Assembly (NCBI GenBank): GCA_934726455.1
Contig: CAKVDS010000049.1
Coordinates: 1-17,976 of the forward strand
Direction: 5' to 3'
Source of the DNA: an uncultured Bacteroidales bacterium
GTDB taxonomy: Bacteria; Bacteroidota; Bacteroidia; Bacteroidales; UBA932
DNA: 17,976 nt
Positions 6,270-15,283 of the stretch are shown here, piece after piece (the first letter of the stretch is position 1; every line of letters begins with the position of its first letter). A program made the position numbers and the translations under genes. A model generated the notes under the pieces. The model saw nothing but the letters and a program-made list of their open reading frames with translations. It was not told the DNA's origin and did not search any database.

Positions 6270-7529
6270 ATGAAGAAAATATTAGCGATGGCAGCAGCGC
6301 TTGCAGTAGTGTGCACTGCCTGCCAGAACGAGGCTCATCACAAAGACGAGCACGATCACGAGACACACAGTCACACCCACGAGGGACACGACCACGATCA
6401 TGACCACCACCATGAACATGAACATGATCACGATCATGAGGGGCACGATCATTCCCACGATCACGAACATGGTGCAGAAGAGGCAGAAACCGCCAACGGA
6501 GTGAGATTCACCAAGGCACAGAGCAGCATGATCGATTTCGCGACAGACTCATGCCGCAGAGAAAGTATCGGAGAGGTAATCCGCGCCGTCGGCCAGATCC
6601 TGCCGTCACAAAGCGGGACGCGCATCATCACTGCCAAATCATCCGGCATCGTCACCATTGCCGGAGGCAGCCTGCTTGAAGGCAGTCCCGTGCGCAAGGG
6701 CGCAGCACTTCTCTATATAGGTAGCGAAGGACTCGCCGACGCCAACATGGACGTGCGTTACGCCGAAGCCAAGAGCGAATACGAGAGGGCCTCGGGCGAA
6801 TATGAGCGCAAGAGCCGGCTGGCAGAAGACAAGATTGTGAGCCGGAGCGAGCTCAGCCAGGCAAAGACAGAATACGAAGTCGCCAAGGCCACGTTTGAAA
6901 ATCTGGAGAAGAACTACCGCGACGGGCGCTTCGCCGCCACCTCCGATATTGACGGGTACCTGTCGGAACTTCTTGTGGCCAACGGACAGTATGTGCAGGC
7001 AGGTGAGCCTCTTGCAAAAGTCTGCAACGACAGCAGGCTCCTGATCGAAGCCAAAGTGCAGCCGAAATGGCACAAGGCGCTCCAGAATATAGAAAGCGCC
7101 AACTTCACATTCTTCGATGACCCGCACACATGGGCTCTTGAAGAACTCTCCGGACGCCTTGTCAGCGTGGGACGGTCCACTTCAACAGACAGTCCGCTCC
7201 TGCCTGTAAGTTTCGAAATCGCAAACAAGCCAGGACTGGTACCCGGAACTTTTGCTGAACTTCACATCAAGACACGCGGCGAGACCGATGCACTCACCGT
7301 CGACAGCGGTGCCATCATTGAAGAGATGGGCAGCTACTTCGTCTACAGGCAGGTGAACCCGGAATATTTCGAGAAGGTGCAGGTCAGCATCGGTGCTTCC
7401 GACGGCCTGCGTACGCAGATTCTCTCCGGTCTCGAGGATGGACAGACGGTAGTCAGCCGCGGAGCTGTGATCGTCAAACTCGCTCAGGCGGCGGGTGGAC
7501 TTGACGCCCATTCAGGCCATGCACATTAA
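6270..7529 (+). CDS. RND efflux periplasmic adaptor lipoprotein with His-rich metal-binding stretch
   Basis: Membrane-fusion protein (HlyD/CusB/CzcB type), 419 residues, linking the inner-membrane pump to the outer-membrane channel. The N-terminus is a lipoprotein signal with Cys18 as the likely lipidated residue (VVCTAC; Cys at -3 is unusual for a lipobox). Residues 23-67 hold 22 histidines alternating with Asp and Glu, and the C-terminus ends HSGHAH. After that come the first half of the lipoyl-like domain (GIVTIAGGSLLEGSPVRKG, ~126-144), an alpha-hairpin (~160-215), the second lipoyl half (DIDGYLSELLVANGQYVQAG, ~226-245), and the beta-barrel and membrane-proximal domains. The His-rich part is typical of adaptors handling zinc, cobalt, nickel or copper and may capture metal for the pump. 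The start has no Shine-Dalgarno; 12 bp separate it from the pump gene. Confidence 0.9.
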   Translation: MKKILAMAAALAVVCTACQNEAHHKDEHDHETHSHTHEGHDHDHDHHHEHEHDHDHEGHDHSHDHEHGAEEAETANGVRFTKAQSSMIDFATDSCRRESIGEVIRAVGQILPSQSGTRIITAKSSGIVTIAGGSLLEGSPVRKGAALLYIGSEGLADANMDVRYAEAKSEYERASGEYERKSRLAEDKIVSRSELSQAKTEYEVAKATFENLEKNYRDGRFAATSDIDGYLSELLVANGQYVQAGEPLAKVCNDSRLLIEAKVQPKWHKALQNIESANFTFFDDPHTWALEELSGRLVSVGRSTSTDSPLLPVSFEIANKPGLVPGTFAELHIKTRGETDALTVDSGAIIEEMGSYFVYRQVNPEYFEKVQVSIGASDGLRTQILSGLEDGQTVVSRGAVIVKLAQAAGGLDAHSGHAH

Positions 7530-7541
7530 TGGAGACCGCTT

Positions 7542-10500
7542 ATGAACTGGTTGAACGGTATCATACGGTTTTCTCTGAAAAACCGTCTGCTGGTGCTGCT
7601 GGGTGCAGTGCTGGTTATGATCGGCGGGCTGTGGTGCGCCAACCGGACGGACATTGACGTCTTCCCTGACCTCACCGCCCCGACAGTAGTGATAATGTCA
7701 GACGCTCACGGGATGTCCGCGGAGGAAGTCGAGCGTCTTGTGACTTTCCCTGTGGAGACTGCCGTCAACGGCGCCACCAACGTGCGCCGCGTGCGTTCCA
7801 CCTCCATGTACGGCTACTCTTTCGTGTGGGTGGAGTTCGACTGGGGGATGGACGTGTTCCGCGCCCGGCAGATAGTCTCCGAGAAGATGGTGACTCTCGG
7901 GGAATCTCTCCCGGAAGATGTGACCCCGGTCCTGGCCCCGCAGTCCAGCGTGATGGGAGAGATCATCTTCCTTGGGCTGCAATCGCAGGACGGCACGACA
8001 TCCATGATGGATCTCCGCGACATGGCTGACTGGGTGGTCAAACCTGCAATCCTCGCCACAGGCGGAGTATCGCAGGTGACAGTGCTCGGCGGCGAGGAGA
8101 AGCAATACCAGATCCTCGCCGATCCGCAGCGGATGGAGGCCTACGGAGTGACAATGGCTGAGATCGAGGCCGTCGGACGCTCCTTGAGCATCAATACTGA
8201 AGGCGGGATCGTCCGCGAATGGGGCAATGAATACGCCCTGCGCGGAATAGCACGGACCACCGATCTTGAGGAGCTCGGAAAGAGTCTCGTCTGCATGGAC
8301 AAAGGCGGTCCGGTGTGCCTGTCAGATGTGGCCACGCTGCGCATAGGTCCGGCAGTCAAGCTCGGTACGGCTTCGCAGAACGGCAAACCTGCCGTCATAA
8401 TATCCATCAGCAAGCAGCCGAACATCAACACACTCAAAGTCACCAAAGCCATCGAGGCCAATCTGGAAGGCGTCGCCGCCTCCCTGCCGCATGATGTCAA
8501 GATGGACACACACATCTTCCAGCAGGCCGATTTCATACAGGCATCTGTCGGCAACGTCGGCCGCGCACTGCTTGAAGGTGCCGTGTTCGTGGTGCTCATC
8601 CTCTTCCTGTTCCTGGGCAACTTCAGGACCACCGTCATATCGATCATCGCCATCCCGATGTCGCTCCTTGCCACGATCATAGTCCTGCACCTGCTCGGGA
8701 TGGACATCAACACCATGACCCTCGGCGGCATGTGCATCGCCATCGGTTCGCTCGTGGACGATGCCATCATAGATGTGGAAAATGTATATAAACGCTTGAG
8801 GCAGAATCACCGCAAGCCGGAGGCTGAGCGGCAGAAAGTTTTCGATGTCGTATTCGAGGGCTCACGCGAGATCCGTTCTTCCGTCATCAACGCCACCCTG
8901 ATCATCATGGTGGCTTTCACCCCGCTGTTCTTCCTGAGCGGAATGGAAGGCAGGCTGCTCAAACCTCTCGGCATCACATACATCATTTCCCTGTTCATGT
9001 CGCTCATCGTGGCGATGACCCTCACTCCCCTCCTGTGCAAGGACATGCTCTCAAATGAGAAGTACCTCACGCGCAACGACCGCGAAGGTTGGGTGAGCCG
9101 CAAGCTCTCCTCTGCATATGAGAAGGCTCTCGGATGGGTCCTGATGCACAAAAAAGCCGTCATGGGAGCCACTTGCGTGCTGCTTATAGGAGCCGTGTTT
9201 GTGTTCACGCAGATGGGAAGCAGCTTCCTGCCTGATTTCAACGAAGGCTCCATGACCATATCGGCCGTAACGCAGCAGGGCACGTCCCTTGAAGACAACG
9301 ACCGCCTCGGGCAGCTGATGGAAAGGGAACTTCTCAGCATCCCGGAAGTCACCAGCACCTCACGCCGCTCCGGACGCGGAGACCTCGATGAGCATTCCCA
9401 GGCCACCAACTCTTCCGAACTTGATGTCAATTTCAAACTTTCCGGCAGATCAAGAGAAGAGGTATTCAGCGAAGTCCGCGCCAAACTCAACTCAATCCCG
9501 GGCATCGCGGTGACAGTAGGCCAGCCGCTCGGACACCGCATCGACCACATGCTGTCCGGGACCAAGGCCGCCATTGCCATAAAGATTTTCGGCACAGATC
9601 TCGGGACGATGCAGATGCTCGGCAACACAGTCAAGAGCCTGATCTCCGAAGTGGAGGGTCTGGTTGACGCATCGGTGGAGCAGCAGGCCGCCACTCCGCA
9701 GATACAGATCAAGGCTGACAGAGCCGCACTGGCCCAGTATGGCATCACCATGGCCGACTTCAACGACTTCATCAATCTGGCGTTCTCCGGAGAGAAACTC
9801 TCCGACATCTATGAGGGTCAGCGCCGCTACGATGTCGTGCTACGCCTTGGAGATGATGACACCCGCAGCATCGAGGGTGTGCGCGATGCCCTGATCGACA
9901 CCGGAAACGGAAGCAAAGTCCCGCTGGAGCAGGTAGCCAAAATCGTTTCGACATACGGTCCGAACTCCATAAGCCGGGAGAACGTCCAGCGCAAGCTCGT
10001 GGTATCCGCCAATGTAAGCGGACGTGATGTGGGAAGCGTCGTGGAAGATGTCCAGAGAGTCATAGCAGAATCGGTGCAGCTCCCTGAAGGATACCGCATC
10101 GAATATGGCGGCCAGTTCGAGAGCGCCAGGAGCGCTTCCCGCACCCTTGCCCTCGCCACCATACTGGCTGTTCTCGCAATCTTCCTGCTGCTCTACCTTG
10201 AGTTCAAGGACGTCACGCTGTCAGGCATCGTGCTCGCGAGCCTGCCTCTCGCCCTCGTGGGAGGAGTCTTCGCGGTGTGGATCAGTTCCGGCGTGGTCAG
10301 CATCCCGTCGATAATCGGATTCATCACCCTTTTCGGCATCGCGACCCGCAACGGAGTCCTGCTCATCAACCGCTACCAGCACCTGCGCCATGATGGCGAG
10401 GGGCTCCGGGAGAGCGTGATAGACGGCTCGGTGGACAGGCTCAACCCTATCCTCATGACGGCCTTGACCTCGGCTCTTGCCCTCATCCCTCTGGTGCTCA

Positions 10501-10646
10501 ACGGAGACAAGACCGGCAACGAGATACAGAGCCCGATGGCCGTAGTGGTGCTCGGAGGACTTCTGACTTCCACCCTGCTCAACATATTCATCATACCGAT
10601 AATGTACGAATGGTACGCCAAAAGGAAGAAAAACAATGAGAACTGA
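7542..10646 (+). CDS. heavy-metal efflux RND transporter, CzcA/CusA family
   Basis: Inner-membrane proton-driven pump, 1034 residues, the normal length for the heavy-metal RND group (~1030-1050). It has the expected plan: TM1 near residues 14-32 (LKNRLLVLLGAVLVMIGGLW), a large periplasmic loop, TM2-6 (~340-490), a cytoplasmic region, TM7 (~535), a second loop and TM8-12 (~870-1025). The charge-relay motif in TM4 is AIGSLVDDAIIDVEN (400-414). CzcA has Asp-Phe-Gly at the first positions; here the first Asp is Ala400, while Asp406 and Glu413 are kept and Asp407 and Asp411 are extra. This is closer to CusA-like and poorly characterised heavy-metal subclasses, so the metal cannot be named. GGAG (7531-7534) precedes the ATG by seven bases. 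The 3' end overlaps the channel gene by 11 bp. Confidence 0.93.
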   Translation: MNWLNGIIRFSLKNRLLVLLGAVLVMIGGLWCANRTDIDVFPDLTAPTVVIMSDAHGMSAEEVERLVTFPVETAVNGATNVRRVRSTSMYGYSFVWVEFDWGMDVFRARQIVSEKMVTLGESLPEDVTPVLAPQSSVMGEIIFLGLQSQDGTTSMMDLRDMADWVVKPAILATGGVSQVTVLGGEEKQYQILADPQRMEAYGVTMAEIEAVGRSLSINTEGGIVREWGNEYALRGIARTTDLEELGKSLVCMDKGGPVCLSDVATLRIGPAVKLGTASQNGKPAVIISISKQPNINTLKVTKAIEANLEGVAASLPHDVKMDTHIFQQADFIQASVGNVGRALLEGAVFVVLILFLFLGNFRTTVISIIAIPMSLLATIIVLHLLGMDINTMTLGGMCIAIGSLVDDAIIDVENVYKRLRQNHRKPEAERQKVFDVVFEGSREIRSSVINATLIIMVAFTPLFFLSGMEGRLLKPLGITYIISLFMSLIVAMTLTPLLCKDMLSNEKYLTRNDREGWVSRKLSSAYEKALGWVLMHKKAVMGATCVLLIGAVFVFTQMGSSFLPDFNEGSMTISAVTQQGTSLEDNDRLGQLMERELLSIPEVTSTSRRSGRGDLDEHSQATNSSELDVNFKLSGRSREEVFSEVRAKLNSIPGIAVTVGQPLGHRIDHMLSGTKAAIAIKIFGTDLGTMQMLGNTVKSLISEVEGLVDASVEQQAATPQIQIKADRAALAQYGITMADFNDFINLAFSGEKLSDIYEGQRRYDVVLRLGDDDTRSIEGVRDALIDTGNGSKVPLEQVAKIVSTYGPNSISRENVQRKLVVSANVSGRDVGSVVEDVQRVIAESVQLPEGYRIEYGGQFESARSASRTLALATILAVLAIFLLLYLEFKDVTLSGIVLASLPLALVGGVFAVWISSGVVSIPSIIGFITLFGIATRNGVLLINRYQHLRHDGEGLRESVIDGSVDRLNPILMTALTSALALIPLVLNGDKTGNEIQSPMAVVVLGGLLTSTLLNIFIIPIMYEWYAKRKKNNEN

Positions 10647-11820
10647 ATACTTGACAATGATGCTCACCGCCCTCGCCCTCTGCTGGACGGCAAGAGCGCA
10701 GGACTTCAGCAGCATACTCTCACAGGTAGAGACCAACAACACCTCGCTTCAGGCGCTGCGCAGCGAGGTGCAGGCAGATAAGATAGAGGCACGCACCGGG
10801 CTTACACCGTCCGATCCGGAAATAGAACTGGGCTACCTTTGGGAAACCGTGGACCCGGAAGGCGGCAACAGGCTCGATTTCAGCATCAGCCAGAGCTTCG
10901 ACTTCCCTACTGTATATTACTGGAGAAAGAGGCTCTCCAACGGAGAGTGCGCAGCCGCAGATTACGAATATGCCATCGGCAGAAAGAAAATAATGCTTGA
11001 GACCAAGCAGATCTGCATAGAACTGATCTACCGCAACGCCCTCAAAACCGAACTGGACAAATGCCACGCCAATGCCAAAGCCATCGCCGACAGCTGGCAA
11101 AGCAAGTTCGATGCCGGAGAGGCCGGCGCTCTGGACTTGAACAAGGCGAAAATGGCCCTCCTCGCTTCGGCCCGCACGGCAAGGAACAACGAGATAGAGC
11201 GCCAGACGCTTCTTTCCGAACTCCAGAGGCTCAACGGGGGCAAGGCCATAGACTTCAGCATGAGCGAGTTCGCCACCCCTATGCTGCCTGACGACTTCGA
11301 GCAGTGGTACGCAGACGCCGCATCCCGCAGCAGCGAGTTGTTGTCAGTAGAGAATGACATGCACAATGCGGAGTCCGGCGTAAAGCTCGCCACTTCGCAG
11401 TGGCTTCCGAAATTCTCTATCGGTTACATGTCCGAAAGCGTCACCGGCAGCACCTTCCAGGGGATCACCGGCGGGATCTCCATTCCGCTATGGGAAAACC
11501 ACGGCAAGGTCAGGGCAGCCAAAGCCCGCAGAGAAGCCGCCGAGGCGAAGCTCGAAGACGCATACGCACAGTTCAAGACCTCTCTCAAGTCAAAATATGA
11601 CAAGGCCGTAAACCTGATCGCCCTCCGCGAGGAGTATCGCAAGACTCTCTCGGGGCTCAACCCTGGCGAGATGCTCTACGAAGCACTTGAGTGCGGAGAA
11701 CTCTCCATCGAGGACTACACCTATTCTATCGAAATCTGGCATGACACATTCCAGGATGTACTCGAATGCGAGCGCGAGTGCCACAGCCTGATATCGGAAT
11801 TGGAGAGTTTCGCCGAATAG
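10636..11820 (+). CDS. TolC-family outer-membrane channel of the metal efflux system
   Basis: Outer-membrane component of the tripartite pump, 394 residues. It begins with a cleavable signal peptide (MRTEYLTMMLTALALCWTARA, likely cut after Ala21). The body has the two helical hairpin repeats of the family: long Glu/Ala/Lys-rich helices with LxxAKxxLL-type segments (DLNKAKMALLASARTARNN near residues 168-186) and a strand-turn segment reading GYMSESVTGSTFQGITGGIS (~263-282) that fits the beta-barrel. It is shorter than E. coli CusC or TolC (~460-490), normal for Bacteroidota partners of CzcA pumps. It starts 11 bp inside the pump gene with AGGAAG upstream (10622-10627), so translation is probably coupled. 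It is the last gene of the operon; no clear terminator follows before the next promoter at ~11800. Confidence 0.88.
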   Translation: MRTEYLTMMLTALALCWTARAQDFSSILSQVETNNTSLQALRSEVQADKIEARTGLTPSDPEIELGYLWETVDPEGGNRLDFSISQSFDFPTVYYWRKRLSNGECAAADYEYAIGRKKIMLETKQICIELIYRNALKTELDKCHANAKAIADSWQSKFDAGEAGALDLNKAKMALLASARTARNNEIERQTLLSELQRLNGGKAIDFSMSEFATPMLPDDFEQWYADAASRSSELLSVENDMHNAESGVKLATSQWLPKFSIGYMSESVTGSTFQGITGGISIPLWENHGKVRAAKARREAAEAKLEDAYAQFKTSLKSKYDKAVNLIALREEYRKTLSGLNPGEMLYEALECGELSIEDYTYSIEIWHDTFQDVLECERECHSLISELESFAE

Positions 11821-11831
11821 TGCTATATTTG
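11800..11831 (+). promoter_or_regulatory. promoter of the GH105-CE12 gene
   Basis: The -7 box TATATTTG (11824-11831) matches TAnnTTTG exactly, and TTG at 11800-11802 is 21 bases upstream, close to the normal -33 spacing. Initiation near 11838 gives a leader of about 20 nt before the ATG at 11858. The -33 element lies within the last codons of the TolC-like gene, so the enzyme gene can be expressed independently of the efflux operon, although readthrough is possible. Confidence 0.6.
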
Positions 11832-11857
11832 CTTGAAACAACAAACCATAACCACTG

Positions 11858-13930
11858 ATGACCAAGTTATCAAGAATCACCATCGCTTCGTTGCTCGCGG
11901 CAGCATGCATCGGAGCTCCCGCCTACGCGCAGAAACCTGCGCGCAAGGCCTCGAAAAAAGCAAAGACCGAACAGCCGGCCCCGAAGAGGGTTGACCCGAG
12001 CGTGAGCGCGCGGCAGACACTCGACAGGATCTACGACTACCTCAACGGCTGCACCCCGGCGGCGGTGCTTGATGCAGACGGCAAGAGCATCACCGACTAC
12101 AGCAAGATCGACGAAAACTCCACCCTCCAGAAAGGGGATTTCGGCATCTGCACCTACGAATGGGGTGTGACCTACTCCGGAATGCTGGCTCTGAGCGAGT
12201 TCACCGGCGAGGACAAATACGCCGACTATGCTTTCGAGCGCATGAAGTTCCTGGGCGACATCTACCCTTATGTCCGCGACTACTACAACGCCACCGGCTA
12301 CCCGATGAAACTGAAATTCCTCGCCAGTCCCAAGTGGCTTGACGACTGCGGAGCGATGACCGCCGCCATGATCAAGGCCACCCTCGCCGATCCGCAGAAA
12401 GGCAAGGATTTCAGGGCTCTGCTCGACAACGGGTTCAACTTCACCATGTACAAGGAATACCGCCTCTCCGACGGCATTCTGGCACGTAACCGCCCTACAA
12501 CCAATTCCGTGTGGCTCGACGACATGTACATGGGAATCACCCCGATAGCATACCGTGCGATGCTCAGCCAGAAAGAGAGGGGCGACCTCACGCAGAAATT
12601 CTACAACGAGGCCGTCAACCAGATTTTTCTCTTCAAGAAATACCTCTGGGTACCGGAGAAGAACCTTTTCCGCCACGGCTGGATAGAGGGCATGTCCGAG
12701 CACCCTTCATACCACTGGGCCCGAGCCAACGGTTGGGCAGTGTTGACCCTCTGCGATGTGCTCGATGTGCTTCCGGAAAAGGCTCAAGGACGGGCCGAAG
12801 TGCTCGATCTGCTCAAGTCGCTTCTGCGCGGCATCGCCCCATATCAGGCTCCGGACGGACGCTGGCACCAGCTCATCGACAAGACCGAGTCCTATCTTGA
12901 GACCAGTGCCACCGCGATGTTCGTCTACGGCTACGCCCACGCCATCAACAAAGGCTGGATAGATCGCACCGCATATCAGGACATCGCACGCGCCGGCTGG
13001 GCCGGCATCGAGAAGCAGGTCAACGCCCAGGGGCAGGTGGAGAACACATGCGTGGGCACAGGGCTCGGATGGACCAACACATTCTACGAAGGCCGCCTGG
13101 TGAGCGTCTATGCAGCCCACGGCTATGGTCCTGTACTCCTCGCCGGCACTGAAATGCTGAAGCTCTATGCGTCCAAGCCTGCACAGCAAGGCCGGCCGGA
13201 GATGATGTTCCAGCAGGTTGAGAGGCAGGAAGGCAAGCCTATGATATTCCTTGCCGGCGACTCCACCTGCAAGAACGGCCGCGGCACAGGCGACAACGGC
13301 CAGTGGGGCTGGGGCAGTTTCTTCCAAGAATACGTAAATGACACTGCCGTGGTTGACAATGAGGCCGTGGGCGGCTTGAGCAGCCGTACTTTCTACAACA
13401 ACCGTTGGCCTCAAGTGCGCGACCGCATCCAGAAAGGCGATTTCGTCATCATACAGTTCGGGCACAACGACATGTCCCCTCTCAATACCGGACGTGCGCG
13501 CGGAACTCTGGACGGCATCTACGATGAATGCCGGACTGTCGTGATGGAGAAGAACGGCGGCCCTGAGGATGTCTATTCTTACGGACACTACATCCGCCTG
13601 ATGATCCGCCAGACCAAGATGCGTGGAGGTATTCCGATAGTGCTCAGCCCGACCCCGCAGAACCGCTGGAAGAGCGACTCTTCCGTGGAGAGGTTCGACA
13701 AGACTTTCAACGCCTGGTGCAAGGAAGTCGCCGCAGAGGAAGGTGTTGAATATATCGACTTCAACGAACTTGCGGCAACTCAGTACGACGCCATCGGGAA
13801 GCAGAAAGCCCAGTCCGACTACTTCGCAGACGCTGTGCACACCCATGAAGCGGGAGCGCGCCTCTACTGCCGCACCCTCGCGGACGCCCTCAAGGCAGCC
13901 GGCGGTCCGCTGGCAACTTACATCAAATGA
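11858..13930 (+). CDS. GH105 unsaturated rhamnogalacturonyl hydrolase fused to CE12 rhamnogalacturonan acetylesterase
   Basis: A 690-residue secreted enzyme with two catalytic domains. The signal peptide is cut after PAYA (Ala24), and a Lys/Ala/Pro-rich linker covers ~26-45. Residues ~48-440 form an alpha/alpha-barrel of the GH88/GH105 family: the catalytic acid region SVWLDDMYMG (217-226) and the signature WARANGW (287-293). This domain releases unsaturated galacturonic acid from lyase-cut rhamnogalacturonan oligosaccharides by hydration. Residues ~460-690 are an SGNH esterase of CE12 type: GDST with nucleophile Ser469, Gly505-Gly506, GHND (535-538) and DAVH with Asp658 and His661 completing the triad; it removes acetyl groups from rhamnogalacturonan. 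The gene is monocistronic and not beside a SusC/SusD pair, so the rest of the pectin pathway must be elsewhere. The location is probably periplasmic. Confidence 0.92.
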   Translation: MTKLSRITIASLLAAACIGAPAYAQKPARKASKKAKTEQPAPKRVDPSVSARQTLDRIYDYLNGCTPAAVLDADGKSITDYSKIDENSTLQKGDFGICTYEWGVTYSGMLALSEFTGEDKYADYAFERMKFLGDIYPYVRDYYNATGYPMKLKFLASPKWLDDCGAMTAAMIKATLADPQKGKDFRALLDNGFNFTMYKEYRLSDGILARNRPTTNSVWLDDMYMGITPIAYRAMLSQKERGDLTQKFYNEAVNQIFLFKKYLWVPEKNLFRHGWIEGMSEHPSYHWARANGWAVLTLCDVLDVLPEKAQGRAEVLDLLKSLLRGIAPYQAPDGRWHQLIDKTESYLETSATAMFVYGYAHAINKGWIDRTAYQDIARAGWAGIEKQVNAQGQVENTCVGTGLGWTNTFYEGRLVSVYAAHGYGPVLLAGTEMLKLYASKPAQQGRPEMMFQQVERQEGKPMIFLAGDSTCKNGRGTGDNGQWGWGSFFQEYVNDTAVVDNEAVGGLSSRTFYNNRWPQVRDRIQKGDFVIIQFGHNDMSPLNTGRARGTLDGIYDECRTVVMEKNGGPEDVYSYGHYIRLMIRQTKMRGGIPIVLSPTPQNRWKSDSSVERFDKTFNAWCKEVAAEEGVEYIDFNELAATQYDAIGKQKAQSDYFADAVHTHEAGARLYCRTLADALKAAGGPLATYIK

Positions 13931-13931
13931 T

Positions 13932-13961
13932 AAAAATCCGGGGCTTCCACCCCGGATTTTT
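13932..13961. terminator. bidirectional rho-independent terminator
   Basis: A perfect 12-bp stem, AAAAATCCGGGG (13932-13943) with CCCCGGATTTTT (13950-13961), around the loop CTTCCA. A-tract and T-tract flanks make it work in both directions: it ends the GH105-CE12 gene on the plus strand and, one base from the stop codon, the AAA-ATPase gene on the minus strand. It is almost identical to the hairpin at 15284-15314. Confidence 0.9.
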
Positions 13962-15214
13962 TATTTCCAGATATCCTCCTTGCCGAGGAGGAAGTCATAT
14001 AAGCTGACTATCAGGATTCCATCTTCATTATAGCCAGTGCTGTAACGGTCGGCTGCAATGATGATTTTGCGAAAACCGTCTGAGATATGCAGAAGCGGAT
14101 CTTGTTCCTGCTTCATTTTTGCCTCGTCGGGAATCGCGTAGGCGGACTGGATATAGAGCCTCTCGTCATGCCGATTCACGACGAAGTCAACCTCAAGTCT
14201 ACGTCTTTGCCTCTTCCCCTCTTCATTGGTTCTGAAGGCTTCCACCACACCGACATCAACAGTGAAACCCCTTCTGCGAAGTTCATTATAGATGACATTT
14301 TCCATGGCATGAGTTGGCTCATTCTGGCGAAATCCTACAATTACATTCCTTATGCCCATATCCTCAAAGTAGTATTTCGTCTCGGTCCCTATATATTTGC
14401 GGCCTTTGACATCATAACGGAGCGCCTCATTTATGAAAAAAGCATCTTGCAGACATTCAAGGTAACGCGAAATGGTTGAACATGCAATCTCTTTGCCTTC
14501 TGCCGACTTGAAAGTGTTTGAGATTCTGGAGATATTCGTACTTGACCCGATTCCCGATGCGAGGACCCGGATTATTTCCCGCAATCCACCTTCATTCTTC
14601 AGATCATTACGGTCGATGACATCTCTCAAATAGACTGCCTCATAAACTTCACGAAGATAGTTCTGCTTATCTTCCGCCCTCTCCAATCCAGCCACCACCG
14701 GAAGCCCGCCATAAATATAATATTGTTCAAATGCCTCAGCCTTTTCACCTCCGATCACCCCGTAGTATTCCGAGAAACTGAGGGGATGTATACGGATTTC
14801 CCACCCACGACCCCGGAATCCGGTGATTATATCCTTAGAGAGGAACTTGGCATTTGACCCGGTGACGTAGACTTCCGCGTTGGGAACACCCAGATACGAG
14901 TTGAGCACATCCTCAAATTCCTGAACCAGCTGAACCTCATCAAGCAAAATATAATATTTCCCGTCATCCGTCATCAGACTGTCAATCCGGTTCAGCAAAG
15001 CATCCGGATCACGGAAATCTTTGTTTCGCCTGTCTTCAAGGTTAATCTGGATAATATGGTCTGCCCGGATCCCTTTTTCCAACAAGTGGTTACGGAAAAG
15101 GGTGAAGAGCAGGAAAGACTTTCCGCAACGGCGGATACCGGTGATGACTTTGATCATCCCGTTCCCCTCAGCAGATATGAGCTGGTCAAGATAGTACTGT
15201 CTTGCAAAAAGCAT
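13961..15214 (-). CDS. AAA-family ATPase with DUF4143 domain
   Basis: A 417-residue cytoplasmic ATP-binding protein of the AAA_14/DUF4143 type. Walker A is GIRRCGKS (26-33) and Walker B is YYILLDEV (87-94, Asp92-Glu93). VTGSNAKFLS (117-126) corresponds to the sensor-1 region. The C-terminal DUF4143 part (~200-417) includes a winged-helix-like segment (STISRYLECLQDAFF, 246-260) and a PD-(D/E)XK-like core (LEVDFVV, 340-346), followed by YIQSA instead of the usual ExK, so nuclease activity is doubtful. These genes occur in many copies in Bacteroidales genomes and their biological role is not established. The sequence is more AT-rich than its neighbours, suggesting separate ancestry. It stands alone between two near-identical terminators; no strong promoter was found, and a 7-bp inverted repeat lies upstream (15254-15275). 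Confidence 0.88.
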   Translation of the reverse strand: MLFARQYYLDQLISAEGNGMIKVITGIRRCGKSFLLFTLFRNHLLEKGIRADHIIQINLEDRRNKDFRDPDALLNRIDSLMTDDGKYYILLDEVQLVQEFEDVLNSYLGVPNAEVYVTGSNAKFLSKDIITGFRGRGWEIRIHPLSFSEYYGVIGGEKAEAFEQYYIYGGLPVVAGLERAEDKQNYLREVYEAVYLRDVIDRNDLKNEGGLREIIRVLASGIGSSTNISRISNTFKSAEGKEIACSTISRYLECLQDAFFINEALRYDVKGRKYIGTETKYYFEDMGIRNVIVGFRQNEPTHAMENVIYNELRRRGFTVDVGVVEAFRTNEEGKRQRRRLEVDFVVNRHDERLYIQSAYAIPDEAKMKQEQDPLLHISDGFRKIIIAADRYSTGYNEDGILIVSLYDFLLGKEDIWK

Positions 15215-15253
15215 GGCGCGCTGATTTTTCGTTACTATGCACAGATTTTCAGC

Positions 15254-15275
15254 ACGAAGATATTCGTTTCTTCGT
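15254..15275. repeat. inverted repeat upstream of the AAA-ATPase gene
   Basis: ACGAAGA (15254-15260) and TCTTCGT (15269-15275) form a perfect 7-bp inverted repeat with an 8-base spacer, 40 bases upstream of the ATG at 15214. On the minus strand it overlaps TATCTTCG, one mismatch from a -7 box, so it could be an operator over a weak promoter. Only position and symmetry support this. Confidence 0.3.
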
Positions 15276-15283
15276 TAACATCC

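Noticed and set aside
6282..6470. Hydrophobic 62-codon minus-strand frame resembling a membrane peptide
   Set aside because: The valine- and methionine-rich sequence is simply the reverse complement of the His/Asp repeat in the adaptor gene.
6340..6475. Repeated DNA units suggesting a repeat array
   Set aside because: The units are degenerate and code in frame for a His-Asp/Glu stretch of the adaptor; there are no spacers, so it is not a CRISPR.
12707..13846. A 379-codon minus-strand open frame
   Set aside because: It is antisense to the GH105-CE12 gene, whose catalytic motifs in both domains are intact; it has no family features.
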